Assembly: GCA_035547425.1 (NCBI GenBank) | Contig: DASZUU010000050.1 | Location: forward strand, 48,526 to 112,525 | Origin: Alloacidobacterium sp035547425 | GTDB taxonomy: Bacteria > Acidobacteriota > Terriglobia > Terriglobales > Acidobacteriaceae | Length of the DNA: 64,000 nucleotides | Reading direction: 5' to 3' | Part shown: positions 1 through 8,139 of the stretch, in pieces | Position numbering within the stretch: the first letter of the stretch is position 1 | Layout of the letters: each line of letters opens with the position of its first letter | Made by a program: the position numbers and the translations under genes | Notes under the pieces: model-generated | Databases searched by the model: none | What the model was told of the DNA's origin: nothing | The model's input: the letters and a program-made list of their open reading frames with translations, nothing else

Positions 1-296
1 TACGCCAATTTGCAGCGCCAGATCCAGACATGATGCTGTCCAGTAAATTTGATTATATCGTGCAGCACTGCCATATTGATAAGCAATAAAAAGCAAAATC
101 GTTCGTACAGCATTGAATCCAATGAACGATGTAAAAATCGGAAATAACCTCCACCGTCCCCTAAAAACAAGGACACATAGGAGGATCAAATGCTCCGCAA
201 AGCCAGCCGCCCATATGATTGATGCGGTGAGAGAAAGATTCACATTACGATCTTACTCTTGAAAGTCAATCCATAAATTACAAGAATCGGAACTTG
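1..296. other. Left edge, no gene seen
   Basis: I see no convincing gene here. The stretch is AT-rich and lies downstream of the small secreted protein that ends at 297. A short open frame on the minus strand starts near position 31 and runs off the left edge, but it is too short to judge. No tRNA, terminator-like hairpin or repeat stands out. Confidence 0.4.
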
Positions 297-554
297 CTAC
301 CCGATCACTACCACTGACTGCTTCGGGCGAGGATCAGTACCGCTGATGCTGGCTACTACCACCGACTGCTTCGGGCGAGGATCAGTGCCGCTGATGCTGG
401 CCGTCTGAGTCGTATTCTGAGGCTGAACCAGAACCATCGAAGTGGTGCTCTTCGGATGCATCTCACTATTTGGGGTCGAAGCAAAAGCCTGGTAAGAAAC
501 GGAAAAAACGAGGGTGGGCAAACCAAGGGACAGAACGCGGACCAAACGATTCAT
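297..554 (-). CDS. Small secreted protein with tandem 16-residue repeat
   Basis: Function unknown. The 85-residue product has a clear Sec signal peptide: basic MNRLVRV, a hydrophobic core, then a likely signal peptidase I site after SYQAFA near residue 25. There is no cysteine, so it is not a lipoprotein. The mature part of about 60 residues ends with two consecutive copies of ASISGTDPRPKQSVVV followed by IG. The start is well supported, with an AAAGGAG ribosome site just upstream of the ATG at 554. The DNA repeat units differ at only a few bases, most of them silent or nearly so, which fits either recent duplication or selection on the peptide. No neighbour gives a functional clue. It could be an exported peptide precursor or a small envelope protein; I do not recognise a family. 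Confidence 0.7.
   Translation of the reverse strand: MNRLVRVLSLGLPTLVFSVSYQAFASTPNSEMHPKSTTSMVLVQPQNTTQTASISGTDPRPKQSVVVASISGTDPRPKQSVVVIG
307..402. repeat. Two tandem 48-bp units inside the small secreted gene
   Basis: Units occupy 307-354 and 355-402 in exact head-to-tail register with only three or four base differences. Each encodes 16 residues, so the reading frame is kept. Confidence 0.85.
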
Positions 555-1001
555 GACAAAATCTCCTTTAATAAAGCACTGCTCCTGACGAGCATCTGCT
601 ATAGCCTATGATGGGCGTGGAACTCCTACAAGCAATTCATGCATGTGAAATGCCAATTTTTTTTGAAGCCGAACCCTTTTATAAACAATAAGTTGTTGCA
701 CATCTGTACAAGTTTGGTTTAGACTCTACTTACATCTTTAGTAACTCATTGTGGTAACCTGTTGCTCCTAATGAAGTTATTTGAGTCATTCATTCCGGTA
801 ATATTTAGCCGGATGAAACTTTTTTCCTATCCGGTGTTCTTGCCGACCGAACAAAAATTTTTTCTGCTCATCTGCTTTTTCAAAGCAAAATTTGCTCATC
901 GAAGGAAGTTTCGTCCCGATAGGCGAGAAGAAATTACGCAAGATTGGTATTTTTTCAAAGCCAAATGGACAAAATTTGTTTGTTTTGGAAGCGTTTCCCC
1001 T
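555..1001. other. AT-rich intergenic region
   Basis: This gene-free stretch is clearly AT-richer than its surroundings. It contains two similar words of the form TTTTTCAAAGC(A/C)AAAT around 877-893 and 950-966. An open frame on the plus strand from 762 has low-complexity, unlikely protein content and runs over the better minus-strand gene at 1002-1298, so I do not call it. It probably carries the promoter of the small secreted gene. Confidence 0.4.
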
Positions 1002-1298
1002 CTACTGAATCCAGCCGGCATACGGATACAGGAGCAGAAAGAAAATCATCGCCAGCGCCATCACGTCCATATAAAGCAGCAGCAAAACCCCGCCGTGATA
1101 AAAACTCCAGCGCATCTGCAGGCAGCGGCTTGTATCGTAGGTCCCGTAAAGCGCAAGAATGGTAGGAACCAGCAGGAACGCTGAAGGCCGCGCATTCGGA
1201 AACCCGGAAAGGACAAATGCCAGAATCAGGCTGCCGAGGACTAAAATGGTTCCGCGCAACAGCGACCGCGCTCGAAAATTGAAAACTGCCGGGGGCAT
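1002..1298 (-). CDS. Small conserved-looking membrane protein
   Basis: The 98-residue product has three predicted membrane helices, roughly residues 15-33, 39-55 and 68-93, and almost no soluble part. The N-terminus is basic (FRARSLLRG), which fits a cytoplasmic start. I do not recognise the family. It is divergent from scoB and its ATG lies within about 15 bases of the scoB start, so the two promoters must overlap the coding ends. No strong ribosome site precedes the ATG at 1298, so the true start is uncertain. Its membrane-protein composition argues that it is a real gene. Confidence 0.5.
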   Translation of the reverse strand: MPPAVFNFRARSLLRGTILVLGSLILAFVLSGFPNARPSAFLLVPTILALYGTYDTSRCLQMRWSFYHGGVLLLLYMDVMALAMIFFLLLYPYAGWIQ

Positions 1299-1312
1299 TG
1301 AAAACGACCGCT

Positions 1313-2017
1313 ATGTCTACTTTATCCAATTCCAGCACGCCAATGATCGGCAAACTTGATGACACAACAAAAAGAGAGCGCATTGTCCGCCGCGTGGCCC
1401 GCGAGCTGCGCGACGGCTATTACGTGAATCTCGGCATCGGCATGCCCACCCTGGTTGCCAACCATGTTCCTCCCGGAATCGAAGTTGTGCTGCAGTCGGA
1501 AAACGGTATGCTCGGCGTCGGCCCCTACCCTGTCGCCGGCGAAGAAGACCCCGACCTTATTAATGCGGGAAAAGAAACGATCACCGAATTGCCCGGCACC
1601 GTGTATTTTTCCAGCGCGGACTCGTTCGCCATGATCCGCGGCGGCCATATCGATCTCAGCATCCTCGGAGCCATGGAGGTCGACAAGGAAGGCAATCTCG
1701 CCAACTGGATGATCCCCGGCAAAATGGTCAAAGGCATGGGCGGCGCCATGGATCTGGTCGCCGGCGCCCGCCGTGTCATCGTCGCCATGGAACACACCAC
1801 TAAAGACGGCAAGCCAAAAATCCTCAAGCGCTGCACACTGCCCATCACCGGCCTCAAAGTTGTTCACACCATCGCCACCGAAATGGCCTGGATCAGCGTT
1901 ACCCCGGATGGCCTCGTGCTGGAAGAGATTGCGCCCGGCCTGAGCGTTGAGGACGTGCAACATGCCACCGAAGCTCCTCTCAAAATCAGCAGCCAACTGC
2001 GCGAGATGGTGATCTAA
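1313..2017 (+). CDS. scoB: 3-oxoacid CoA-transferase subunit B
   Basis: Subunit B of succinyl-CoA:3-ketoacid CoA-transferase, which moves CoA from succinyl-CoA to acetoacetate (or butyrate-type acids) in ketone-body and short-chain acid use in the cytoplasm. The 234-residue length is usual. The catalytic glutamate sits in the family motif QSENGMLG (E63), preceded by NLGIGMPTLVAN and followed by the GGHIDLSILGAMEVD and ATEMAWISV blocks. The ATG at 1313 gives the usual length; an in-frame TTG at 1298 is possible, and neither has a strong ribosome site. The partner subunit A is not adjacent but lies at 39377-40069 on the other strand, which is unusual because scoA and scoB normally form an operon. 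A small membrane protein follows after 6 bases. Confidence 0.93.
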   Translation: MSTLSNSSTPMIGKLDDTTKRERIVRRVARELRDGYYVNLGIGMPTLVANHVPPGIEVVLQSENGMLGVGPYPVAGEEDPDLINAGKETITELPGTVYFSSADSFAMIRGGHIDLSILGAMEVDKEGNLANWMIPGKMVKGMGGAMDLVAGARRVIVAMEHTTKDGKPKILKRCTLPITGLKVVHTIATEMAWISVTPDGLVLEEIAPGLSVEDVQHATEAPLKISSQLREMVI

Positions 2018-2023
2018 AGAAGC

Positions 2024-2359
2024 ATGCCTTCTTTTCGATCGAGACCTCTGGCCATTGTGGCCATGGCCCTTCTCGTTACCGGCGCGTCCGCGTGGCTCAT
2101 CTTTGGCTCCAATGTAATTGATTGCGACCGGCTGGCTCCATTGACGATTCTGGCCGTGCTCGCAGCTTTTATCATTGCGCTCTGCTTTCGGCTGCTTGCC
2201 CGGGCCAATAGCCGCGCGCATACATGGCTGCTCGTCTTCGCCCTGCTCCTTGCTGCCGCTTCCCTCTTTGAAAATGTGCGCTTTGTAAGGGTTCATCGCG
2301 CCGTGTGCCGCCAGCTTCAGCAGCAGATGGACCAATTTAAAAATCAGCCCGGCATATAA
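2024..2359 (+). CDS. Small membrane protein downstream of scoB
   Basis: The 111-residue product has three predicted membrane helices (about 8-28, 37-60 and 66-82) and a charged C-terminal tail with a QLQQQMDQF helix. I do not recognise the family. It starts 6 bases after the scoB stop and so is probably co-transcribed, but nothing links it functionally to CoA transfer. Codon use matches the flanking genes. Confidence 0.6.
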   Translation: MPSFRSRPLAIVAMALLVTGASAWLIFGSNVIDCDRLAPLTILAVLAAFIIALCFRLLARANSRAHTWLLVFALLLAAASLFENVRFVRVHRAVCRQLQQQMDQFKNQPGI

Positions 2360-2386
2360 AAATCTCCGCCCCGCCAATTATTTTCA

Positions 2387-2424
2387 TTGACAGCCTCTAT
2401 AGGCATAGATTATCTATGCCTATA
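2387..2424 (+). promoter_or_regulatory. Promoter and 27-bp palindromic operator of padR
   Basis: A perfect -35 hexamer TTGACA lies at 2387-2392. A perfect inverted repeat of 13 bases per arm around one central base spans 2398-2424 (TATAGGCATAGAT, T, then its reverse complement). It covers the expected -10 region and the first in-frame ATG at 2416. Such a site directly before a PadR gene is most simply an autoregulatory operator. If the -10 lies inside the palindrome, transcription would begin at or after 2420. Confidence 0.65.
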
Positions 2425-2757
2425 ACTCATATGCCTAAGACAGACATGCCTCCCGGCGCTCTCACTCTTCTCATCCTTCGCGTTCTTCAATCCGGTTCCC
2501 TGCACGGATACGCCATCGCGCAGCGCATTCACGTGCTCTCAAGCGAAGTCCTCGCGGTGGAAGAAGGCTCCCTCTATCCGGCGCTGCAAAAGATGCTGCT
2601 GAAAGGCTGGGTCACGGCGGAATGGGGTATTTCGGGAACCAACCGCAAGGTCCGCTTCTATCGCCTGACAGCCGCAGGCCGCAAGCAGCTTCAGTCTGAA
2701 GTCGCCAATTACGATCGCGTAACCGAAGCGATTCAAACCATCCTGCGCACCGCCTGA
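2416..2757 (+). CDS. PadR-family transcriptional regulator
   Basis: A winged-helix repressor of the short PadR class. The family pattern is visible: ALTLLILRVLQSGSLHGYAIAQRI, then VEEGSLYPALQKMLLKGWV and the wing ending with KVRFYRLTAAGRKQL. PadR proteins bind as dimers to palindromes at their own promoter. The gene lies 11 bases before an ADOP permease, a pairing that recurs in Acidobacteriota. The start is unclear: ATGs occur at 2416, 2431 and 2446, none has a ribosome site, and the first lies inside the presumed operator, so one of the downstream ATGs (113, 108 or 103 residues) may be used on a leaderless transcript. Confidence 0.9.
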   Translation: MPITHMPKTDMPPGALTLLILRVLQSGSLHGYAIAQRIHVLSSEVLAVEEGSLYPALQKMLLKGWVTAEWGISGTNRKVRFYRLTAAGRKQLQSEVANYDRVTEAIQTILRTA

Positions 2758-2768
2758 GGAGGTTCCTT

Positions 2769-5288
2769 ATGGGTGAATTTTTTCGTCGGCTTCGCTATCT
2801 TCTGCAGCGCAACCGCTTTGATCGTGAATTGGAAAATGAAATGGAATTCCACCGCGAGATGGCCGCGCGCGAGGGGCGCAAAAACTTCGGCAACGATCTG
2901 CGGCTCCGCGAGCAATCGCGCGAGGCATGGGGCTGGGTGTGGATCGATCGCCTGCTACAGGACCTGCGCTACGCCGCGCGCATCCTGTGGCGCTCGCCGG
3001 GGTTCACCCTGACGGCAATCTTTGTACTGGCTCTCGGCATCGGCGTCAGCGTAACAGCATTCAGTCTGCTCAATATTTTAGTGCTGAAGATGCTGCCGGT
3101 GCGCGATCCCGCATCGATTGTTCGCCTGCAGCGTCGTTCCCCGGAAATCACGACTGCCGATACGCCGTACCTTTCGTTTCTCTTCTATAAAAATCACACA
3201 AAAACGCTCTCCGCCATGTTCGCCGTCATGGGATCGCCTTCCATGGAGTTGAATGATGACCTGCAACCTGTATCCGTCAACTATGTAACCTCAAACTACT
3301 TCACGGAATTAGGTACGCAGGTTGCTGCCGGGCGTCTCTTCCTCTCCTCACAGGACGAATCTGCAAATGCGCCACCCATCGTTGTGCTGAGTCATGGGCT
3401 ATGGGAACGCCGTTTTAACAGCGATCCCGGCATTGTCGGAAAGGTCATCCGGTTGAACGGCAAACCGGCGACGGTGATCGGTGTCGCAGCAAAAAATTAC
3501 GCCAGCAATTCCGGCCAATACCCAGACCTGTGGTTGCCGATCACACAGGAATCCTATTTCGTAGAAGGAAGCAACGCGATCACGGATGCCGTAGGCGGAG
3601 CGGCTGTTCGCATGTGGGGACGGCTTGCGCCAGGCATCACCGCCAAAGTAGCGGAGCAGGAGTTGCTCACGCTCACTAACGAATTGCGCAAGCAGTATCC
3701 AAAGCTCATCTGGGACAAGGAATATATCCGCAGCGATCCCGGCAGTCACCTCCTGGTGCTGGAGCCGCAGATGATCCCTGTCTTCAGTATGATCGGCGCT
3801 CTCGTGCTGCTCATCTTTATCGTCGCCTGCGCCAATCTCGGCGGATTGATGATGGCGCGTGGCGTTGCCCGCGAGCATGAAATCAGCATCCGGCTCGCTA
3901 TCGGAGCCGGCAGGATGCGCATCTTCAGGCAGTTGTTTACCGAGAGCCTGCTGCTGGCGATGCTTGCTTCCGTCATCGGCCTGACGTTGAGCTATACCGG
4001 CCTGCGCATCATGAACGCCATCTACGGAGACGACAAATCCACCTGGATGACCTTTGCGCCCGACTGGCGCGTGATGTTGTTTACCGTGGGCATGGCTCTT
4101 TTTGCAGCTCTTCTTTTCGGACTGGCTCCCGCATTGCAAATGGCGAGGCAGCGCCAGCGCAAAACAATCGCGCGGCAAATTCTGGTGAGCATTCAAATCA
4201 CTGCCAGTTGCATCCTGCTCATCGTATCCGGCCTGCTGGTGCACGCAGTACATCACACTCTGTATTCCGACCCGGGCTTCGGCTACGAGCAGGTGGTTTC
4301 CATTACACCCGGACTCGATAGTCATGGATATAAACCTGAAGCGGCGCGCGCCTATATAGAACAGCTACGGACGCGGCTGCTTGGCCTTCCCGGAGTGACC
4401 TCCGTAGCTTTGTCAAAAGAATCGCTGTTAGGAAATGGCTTTACCTCCTACATCACGACGGATATAGGAGGCCATCCCGTCAATATTTATCCCAACTCGG
4501 TCGATCCGCCTTTCTTCAAAACAATGGGAATTCCACTGCTTCGTGGACGCAATCTGTTGCCGGGTGAAAAACAGGCGGTCATTGTCAGCGAATCGCTGGC
4601 ACGTCGCCAGTGGCCGGGTCAGGAGGCATTAGGAAAGAAATTCGGAGATAACAAGGACGTTGTCGTTGGCATAGCGGGAAATGCCCGCATCAAAGCCTTG
4701 AATGATGGCGAAGCTGTTGAGGCTTACTGGGCGGCACAACCGGAAGACCTCGCAGCCATGAGCGTATTGGTAAAAACCGCCGGTGCTCCGGAAGGATTGG
4801 TTCCCGAGACGAAATCAATCGTCAAGTCGCTTGACCCCAAGCTCTTCCCCTACATCTGGCTGCTGAAGACCGGCTTCCGCGACAGCACGCAGTTGCTGGA
4901 GAACACGGCTCTCGCAGCCACCATTCTGGGATTACTGGCAACGCTGCTTGCCGCTGTAGGCATCCTGGGCTTGGTCACGTATGCAGTTTCACAGCGCAAC
5001 AAGGAAATTGCCATTCGCATTGCCCTCGGAGCCAAGCCGCAGCATGTGCTCTTCGCCATCTTGCGCCAGTTCGTGCTTCCCGTCGTAACGGGAGCGATTG
5101 CCGGAACAGCCGCCACGGCATTCGTATCGCGATTCCTGCACAAAATTCTTTACGGCATCAGCAATCTCGACCCCGCCGGATACGCAGGCGGCATTGGCGT
5201 CCTGATGGTGATCGCTCTGATTGCTGCTCTGCTTCCCGCCCGCCGCGCCCTGCGGGTCGATCCTGTCCGCGCCCTGCACGAAGAATAA
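2769..5288 (+). CDS. ADOP-type ABC transporter permease
   Basis: A duplicated MacB/FtsX-like permease of the acidobacterial duplicated orphan permease type (839 residues). An N-terminal permease-prefix segment (about 1-50, FRRLRYLLQRNRFDRELENEMEFH) is followed by DLRYAARILWRSPGFTLTAIFVLALGIGV, a first periplasmic MacB core, three membrane helices, then a shorter second core and three helices near the C-terminus ending LLPARRALRVDPVRALHEE. No ATP-binding subunit is encoded nearby, as is typical of these orphan permeases. The substrate is unknown. It follows padR with a good AGGAGG ribosome site and ends in a strong terminator. A second, broken copy with its own PadR lies at 60371-62264. Confidence 0.92.
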   Translation: MGEFFRRLRYLLQRNRFDRELENEMEFHREMAAREGRKNFGNDLRLREQSREAWGWVWIDRLLQDLRYAARILWRSPGFTLTAIFVLALGIGVSVTAFSLLNILVLKMLPVRDPASIVRLQRRSPEITTADTPYLSFLFYKNHTKTLSAMFAVMGSPSMELNDDLQPVSVNYVTSNYFTELGTQVAAGRLFLSSQDESANAPPIVVLSHGLWERRFNSDPGIVGKVIRLNGKPATVIGVAAKNYASNSGQYPDLWLPITQESYFVEGSNAITDAVGGAAVRMWGRLAPGITAKVAEQELLTLTNELRKQYPKLIWDKEYIRSDPGSHLLVLEPQMIPVFSMIGALVLLIFIVACANLGGLMMARGVAREHEISIRLAIGAGRMRIFRQLFTESLLLAMLASVIGLTLSYTGLRIMNAIYGDDKSTWMTFAPDWRVMLFTVGMALFAALLFGLAPALQMARQRQRKTIARQILVSIQITASCILLIVSGLLVHAVHHTLYSDPGFGYEQVVSITPGLDSHGYKPEAARAYIEQLRTRLLGLPGVTSVALSKESLLGNGFTSYITTDIGGHPVNIYPNSVDPPFFKTMGIPLLRGRNLLPGEKQAVIVSESLARRQWPGQEALGKKFGDNKDVVVGIAGNARIKALNDGEAVEAYWAAQPEDLAAMSVLVKTAGAPEGLVPETKSIVKSLDPKLFPYIWLLKTGFRDSTQLLENTALAATILGLLATLLAAVGILGLVTYAVSQRNKEIAIRIALGAKPQHVLFAILRQFVLPVVTGAIAGTAATAFVSRFLHKILYGISNLDPAGYAGGIGVLMVIALIAALLPARRALRVDPVRALHEE

Positions 5289-5316
5289 AAAAGCGCCCGG
5301 CATCCGGGCGCTTTTT
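5288..5316. terminator. Bidirectional intrinsic terminator
   Basis: A perfect 13-base stem (AAAAAGCGCCCGG at 5288-5300, complement at 5304-5316) with loop CAT, flanked by A and T runs on either side. It can serve both the permease on the plus strand and the minus-strand gene ending at 5334. Confidence 0.9.
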
Positions 5317-5333
5317 ACGATGAAAGCGAATGC

Positions 5334-6293
5334 TTAGTGGACCACCGATTGAAAGAGCGGCGATTGCAACAGGCTGGAGAACTGGCTGTCGGAAGCCGCA
5401 AAGCGAACCTGCAGAATTCCCGAGTTCGAATCAATGGTCGTACTATCGATAGCCGACTTCTCGACGGTTGTGCCGCTGACCTTCTTGTACATGGCCGCCG
5501 CATTCAGCAGCGATGACATGGTTGCCGCGGTGAAAGTATCGGGCGTCACCACATCGAGATTGAACTTCACCCCATTGTTGAAGTTCATGGTGTAGCGCGA
5601 CCCGATCAGGCGCTTCTTCACCGTCTCATAGTCGGCCAGCTGAGCCGCTTCGCCCAGCACGCCGCGCATCATCATCTGCGTGCCCTTCTGGTCCAGGATG
5701 CTCCAGATCGGTTCGTTATCCACGTTGGCCATCTGCTGCATCATCGAATCGTTGCTCAGAAAGCTCGGAGTCAGGCCGTCGCGCGCGTCGAGGGCAAACT
5801 TGATCGAATCGCTTGAGCCAAAGACCATCGTCGTCGGATTCAGGAAGCTGACCAGCATCCCGCTCTCGCCCATGGGATAAATCAGGTTGTCGCGGAGCTT
5901 GGTGGCTTTCACCTTCTTCTTCTTGAAGTTCGCAAGAATATCGGGCAGAGAGAATTGCCCTTCCGCCAGGCCCACGATCTTCGTGCTGTCGCCGCCGCCT
6001 GCCGTGCGGAATGCTGCAAAAGCCAGCTCGTCGATATCGTGATTATCGTTGAGGCCGGAATTCTTCAGGGCCGTTTCCAGCTGCTTCAGCTCCGGCGGAA
6101 GCACGCGCGCCTTCAGGTTCATGGCAGCTTCCGAGTTCTGCATGGCGCGATAATCGACAACGATAATTTGTTGCACGTCTTTGGGAATCGCTGCGCGGGC
6201 GTCGCCGCTCAGTTGCGCGGCCATCACTGGCAAGGATGCAATGGTGCTGAGAGCAAGCGTAGCTGCCAGCGCAAGATGGGTACGAAACTTCAA
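5334..6293 (-). CDS. Secreted protein of unknown function
   Basis: The product has a Sec signal peptide (KFRTHLALAATLALS...SLPVMA, cleavage near residue 26) followed by about 290 soluble residues. I do not recognise a named family. The mature part begins QLSGDARAAIPKDVQQIIVVDYRAMQNS and contains several segments resembling a repeated alpha/beta fold, with no cysteine pattern or catalytic motif. The best start is the TTG at 6293 with GGAGG seven bases upstream; this gives the signal peptide a normal length, whereas the in-frame ATG 60 bases further up would add an unlikely 20-residue extension. It stands alone between the bidirectional terminator and ftcD. Confidence 0.7.
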   Translation of the reverse strand: MKFRTHLALAATLALSTIASLPVMAAQLSGDARAAIPKDVQQIIVVDYRAMQNSEAAMNLKARVLPPELKQLETALKNSGLNDNHDIDELAFAAFRTAGGGDSTKIVGLAEGQFSLPDILANFKKKKVKATKLRDNLIYPMGESGMLVSFLNPTTMVFGSSDSIKFALDARDGLTPSFLSNDSMMQQMANVDNEPIWSILDQKGTQMMMRGVLGEAAQLADYETVKKRLIGSRYTMNFNNGVKFNLDVVTPDTFTAATMSSLLNAAAMYKKVSGTTVEKSAIDSTTIDSNSGILQVRFAASDSQFSSLLQSPLFQSVVH

Positions 6294-6368
6294 ATGTCTA
6301 CCTCCGGGTGCAACTTCATTCTGTCTCACCCAAGTATCTGCTGGAGAGGCCAAATATGCCTGTCCTTG

Positions 6369-7310
6369 TTATTTTAGACTGGCGCGTTCCCGTTCCGGTA
6401 CGGGCCATGGGATAGGTTGCTCGATCCTTCGCTCCAGAATCTTCGCCTCGGGATCGAATCCATGTAATTGACGCACCCACTCGCTATCCTGCTCATAGGC
6501 CGCTTCCGGAAGCAGCCCGATCAGTTCCCCGCGCACCGGCTGCGTACGATGCCGTTCTGCCTGTCTCTTGACCGCCGCATAAGCATCGGCCACCGAGGTT
6601 TGCCGGAAATCCGTGATATTCATAGAGATCTGCGCCATCCCATGCGCCAGTACCCCCATCGCCTTCACCCCGGAAAGCCCTCCCGCCGAAGCCCGAATCT
6701 CCTTGGCAATGGCCCTGGCTGTCGTCACATTATCAGTATCGAGATAAATGTTGTAGGCAATCAGAAAACGCCGCGCGCCTACCGCTGAGGCTCCCGCCGT
6801 CGGGTGCAGATCGGGGCCGCCTACATCCGGACGCCGAGTGACATCCTTGCGCACAGCGTCGCGCAGCCCTTCAAATTGCCCCCGGCGCACATCTTCCAGC
6901 AACGCGCGGTCAGGACGCGCTGCGGCAGCTTCATAAAAATAAACCGGGATGTGATACCGCTTCCAGATTTCCATCCCCGCCTGCCGCGCCAGCAAGGCGC
7001 ACTGTTCAAGCGAAACGCCGCGCACCGGCACAAACGGAATCACGTCCGCCGCCCCGATACGGGGATGCACTCCTTGCTGTGTCGTCAGGTCGATCAGCTC
7101 GGAAGCTCGCCCCGCCGCGCGCACCGCTGCTTCCACCACCGCTGCCGGAGTACCGGCAATGGTCACAACGGAACGGTTATGGTCTGCATCCAGCGACCAG
7201 TCGAGCAGCGAAACGCCATCCATCTGCATAGCCGCAACGATCGACGCGACTTTGTACGAGTCTGCGCCTTCGGAGAAGTTCGGCACGCATTCGATCATGG
7301 CCTCGCTCAT
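6369..7310 (-). CDS. ftcD: Glutamate formimidoyltransferase
   Basis: Transfers the formimino group from N-formimino-L-glutamate to tetrahydrofolate, the last step of histidine degradation in one branch. At 313 residues it is the transferase domain alone, without the cyclodeaminase domain fused in animals. Recognisable blocks are MIECVPNFSEG at the N-terminus, WSLDADHNRSVVT, GVHPRIGAADVIPFVP and VGARRFLIAYNIYLDT. The ATG at 7310 has GGAGCAGGAA just upstream, and that site overlaps the stop of the preceding gene, so translation is probably coupled. No other histidine-utilisation gene is in the window. Confidence 0.92.
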   Translation of the reverse strand: MSEAMIECVPNFSEGADSYKVASIVAAMQMDGVSLLDWSLDADHNRSVVTIAGTPAAVVEAAVRAAGRASELIDLTTQQGVHPRIGAADVIPFVPVRGVSLEQCALLARQAGMEIWKRYHIPVYFYEAAAARPDRALLEDVRRGQFEGLRDAVRKDVTRRPDVGGPDLHPTAGASAVGARRFLIAYNIYLDTDNVTTARAIAKEIRASAGGLSGVKAMGVLAHGMAQISMNITDFRQTSVADAYAAVKRQAERHRTQPVRGELIGLLPEAAYEQDSEWVRQLHGFDPEAKILERRIEQPIPWPVPERERASLK

Positions 7311-7320
7311 TTCCTGCTCC

Positions 7321-8070
7321 TTACCGCCACCACGTATAACCAATCTGGAACTGCACGCTGGCATTGACGCCTGGGTTGCGGTCGCCCAGCGATGCGCTGG
7401 AAATATGGATGGCATTCGCGCCGAATGTGATGGATTGGCGCGGCTTCACGAAATAGTGAAATCCGACGCCGAATTGTGGCGTGAAATTCCATACGCTGGT
7501 CCCGCCCGGCTGGCCATGCGGCATCTGAATATCCGGCGGATACTTGTGATTCGTCCAGATCAAGCCGCCTGCGCCCTGCGCAAAGGGCGCAAGGCGCCTT
7601 GCCGGCTTGAAGTTCCACCGCAGAATAATCGGCGTAATGCTGACACCCGTAAAAGTGCCGCCGTTTACCGGCAGCAACACATCCCCGGTCTGCCCCTGGT
7701 ATTCATAGGGCGTTTCCTGGTAATGCGGAGCAGGCGTGAACGACTGCCAGTAAGGCATCAGTTCACCCGCGTATTCAAATTGTCCGCGCAGAAAGCCCGG
7801 CAGATGCTCATCGGTGATCACCTTGCCCAGGCGTACACCTGCGCTGGTAAAGCTGAAGTCGGAGCGATCTCCGATGCCGACGCCGCCCTGAAAAAACGCG
7901 CCGAACTCCCACGGGCGCATCGCCAGCACGTCCGATGCCGGTTTTTCATTTGCCGGAGCCGGGGTTTGCGCAAAGGCCGAAAGCGAAAGCAGACTGGAGG
8001 CCGCAAAAACAAGGGAAGGAAGAATTTTTTTCAGCATAGTGATGTGCGTGCTCTTCTTCTGATGCTCCAT
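7321..8070 (-). CDS. PagL-like acyloxyacyl hydrolase family protein
   Basis: Probable outer-membrane beta-barrel of the lipid A 3-O-deacylase (PagL)/acyloxyacyl hydrolase family. A signal peptide (LKKILPSLVFAASSLLSLSAFA) precedes alternating aromatic strands with a C-terminal strand ending QIGYTWWR. The segment AIHISSASLGDRNPGVN resembles the PagL active-site region, where a His-Ser pair and a downstream acidic residue act; here HISSAS is close to the classical H-x-S-N-A form. Activity on lipid A is inferred from this resemblance only. Start is either 8070 or the ATG at 8037; neither has a strong ribosome site. The stop overlaps the ribosome site of ftcD, giving a two-gene operon. Confidence 0.65.
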   Translation of the reverse strand: MEHQKKSTHITMLKKILPSLVFAASSLLSLSAFAQTPAPANEKPASDVLAMRPWEFGAFFQGGVGIGDRSDFSFTSAGVRLGKVITDEHLPGFLRGQFEYAGELMPYWQSFTPAPHYQETPYEYQGQTGDVLLPVNGGTFTGVSITPIILRWNFKPARRLAPFAQGAGGLIWTNHKYPPDIQMPHGQPGGTSVWNFTPQFGVGFHYFVKPRQSITFGANAIHISSASLGDRNPGVNASVQFQIGYTWWR

Positions 8071-8097
8071 GCAAAATGATGTTTCAACATAAAAGGA

Positions 8098-8118
8098 AGG
8101 CCGCCACTCGGGCGGCCC
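8098..8118 (-). terminator. Intrinsic terminator of yebC
   Basis: Stem GGCCGCC (8099-8105) and GGCGGCC (8111-8117) with a five-base loop. Read leftward, it is followed by TTCCTTTTAT, which fits termination of the yebC transcript. Confidence 0.7.
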
Positions 8119-8139
8119 TCAATTCTCTGTGTGACCGCG

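Noticed and set aside
1..31. Possible truncated gene leaving the left edge
   Set aside because: Only ten codons are visible, with no ribosome site.
762..1184. 140-codon frame on the plus strand
   Set aside because: It combines an AT-rich Phe/Lys stretch with the antisense of the 1002-1298 membrane protein. There is no ribosome site and no plausible domain.
3399..4325. 308-codon frame opposite the ADOP permease
   Set aside because: The composition is His/Gln-rich, as expected for antisense of a membrane gene; the permease is intact on the plus strand.
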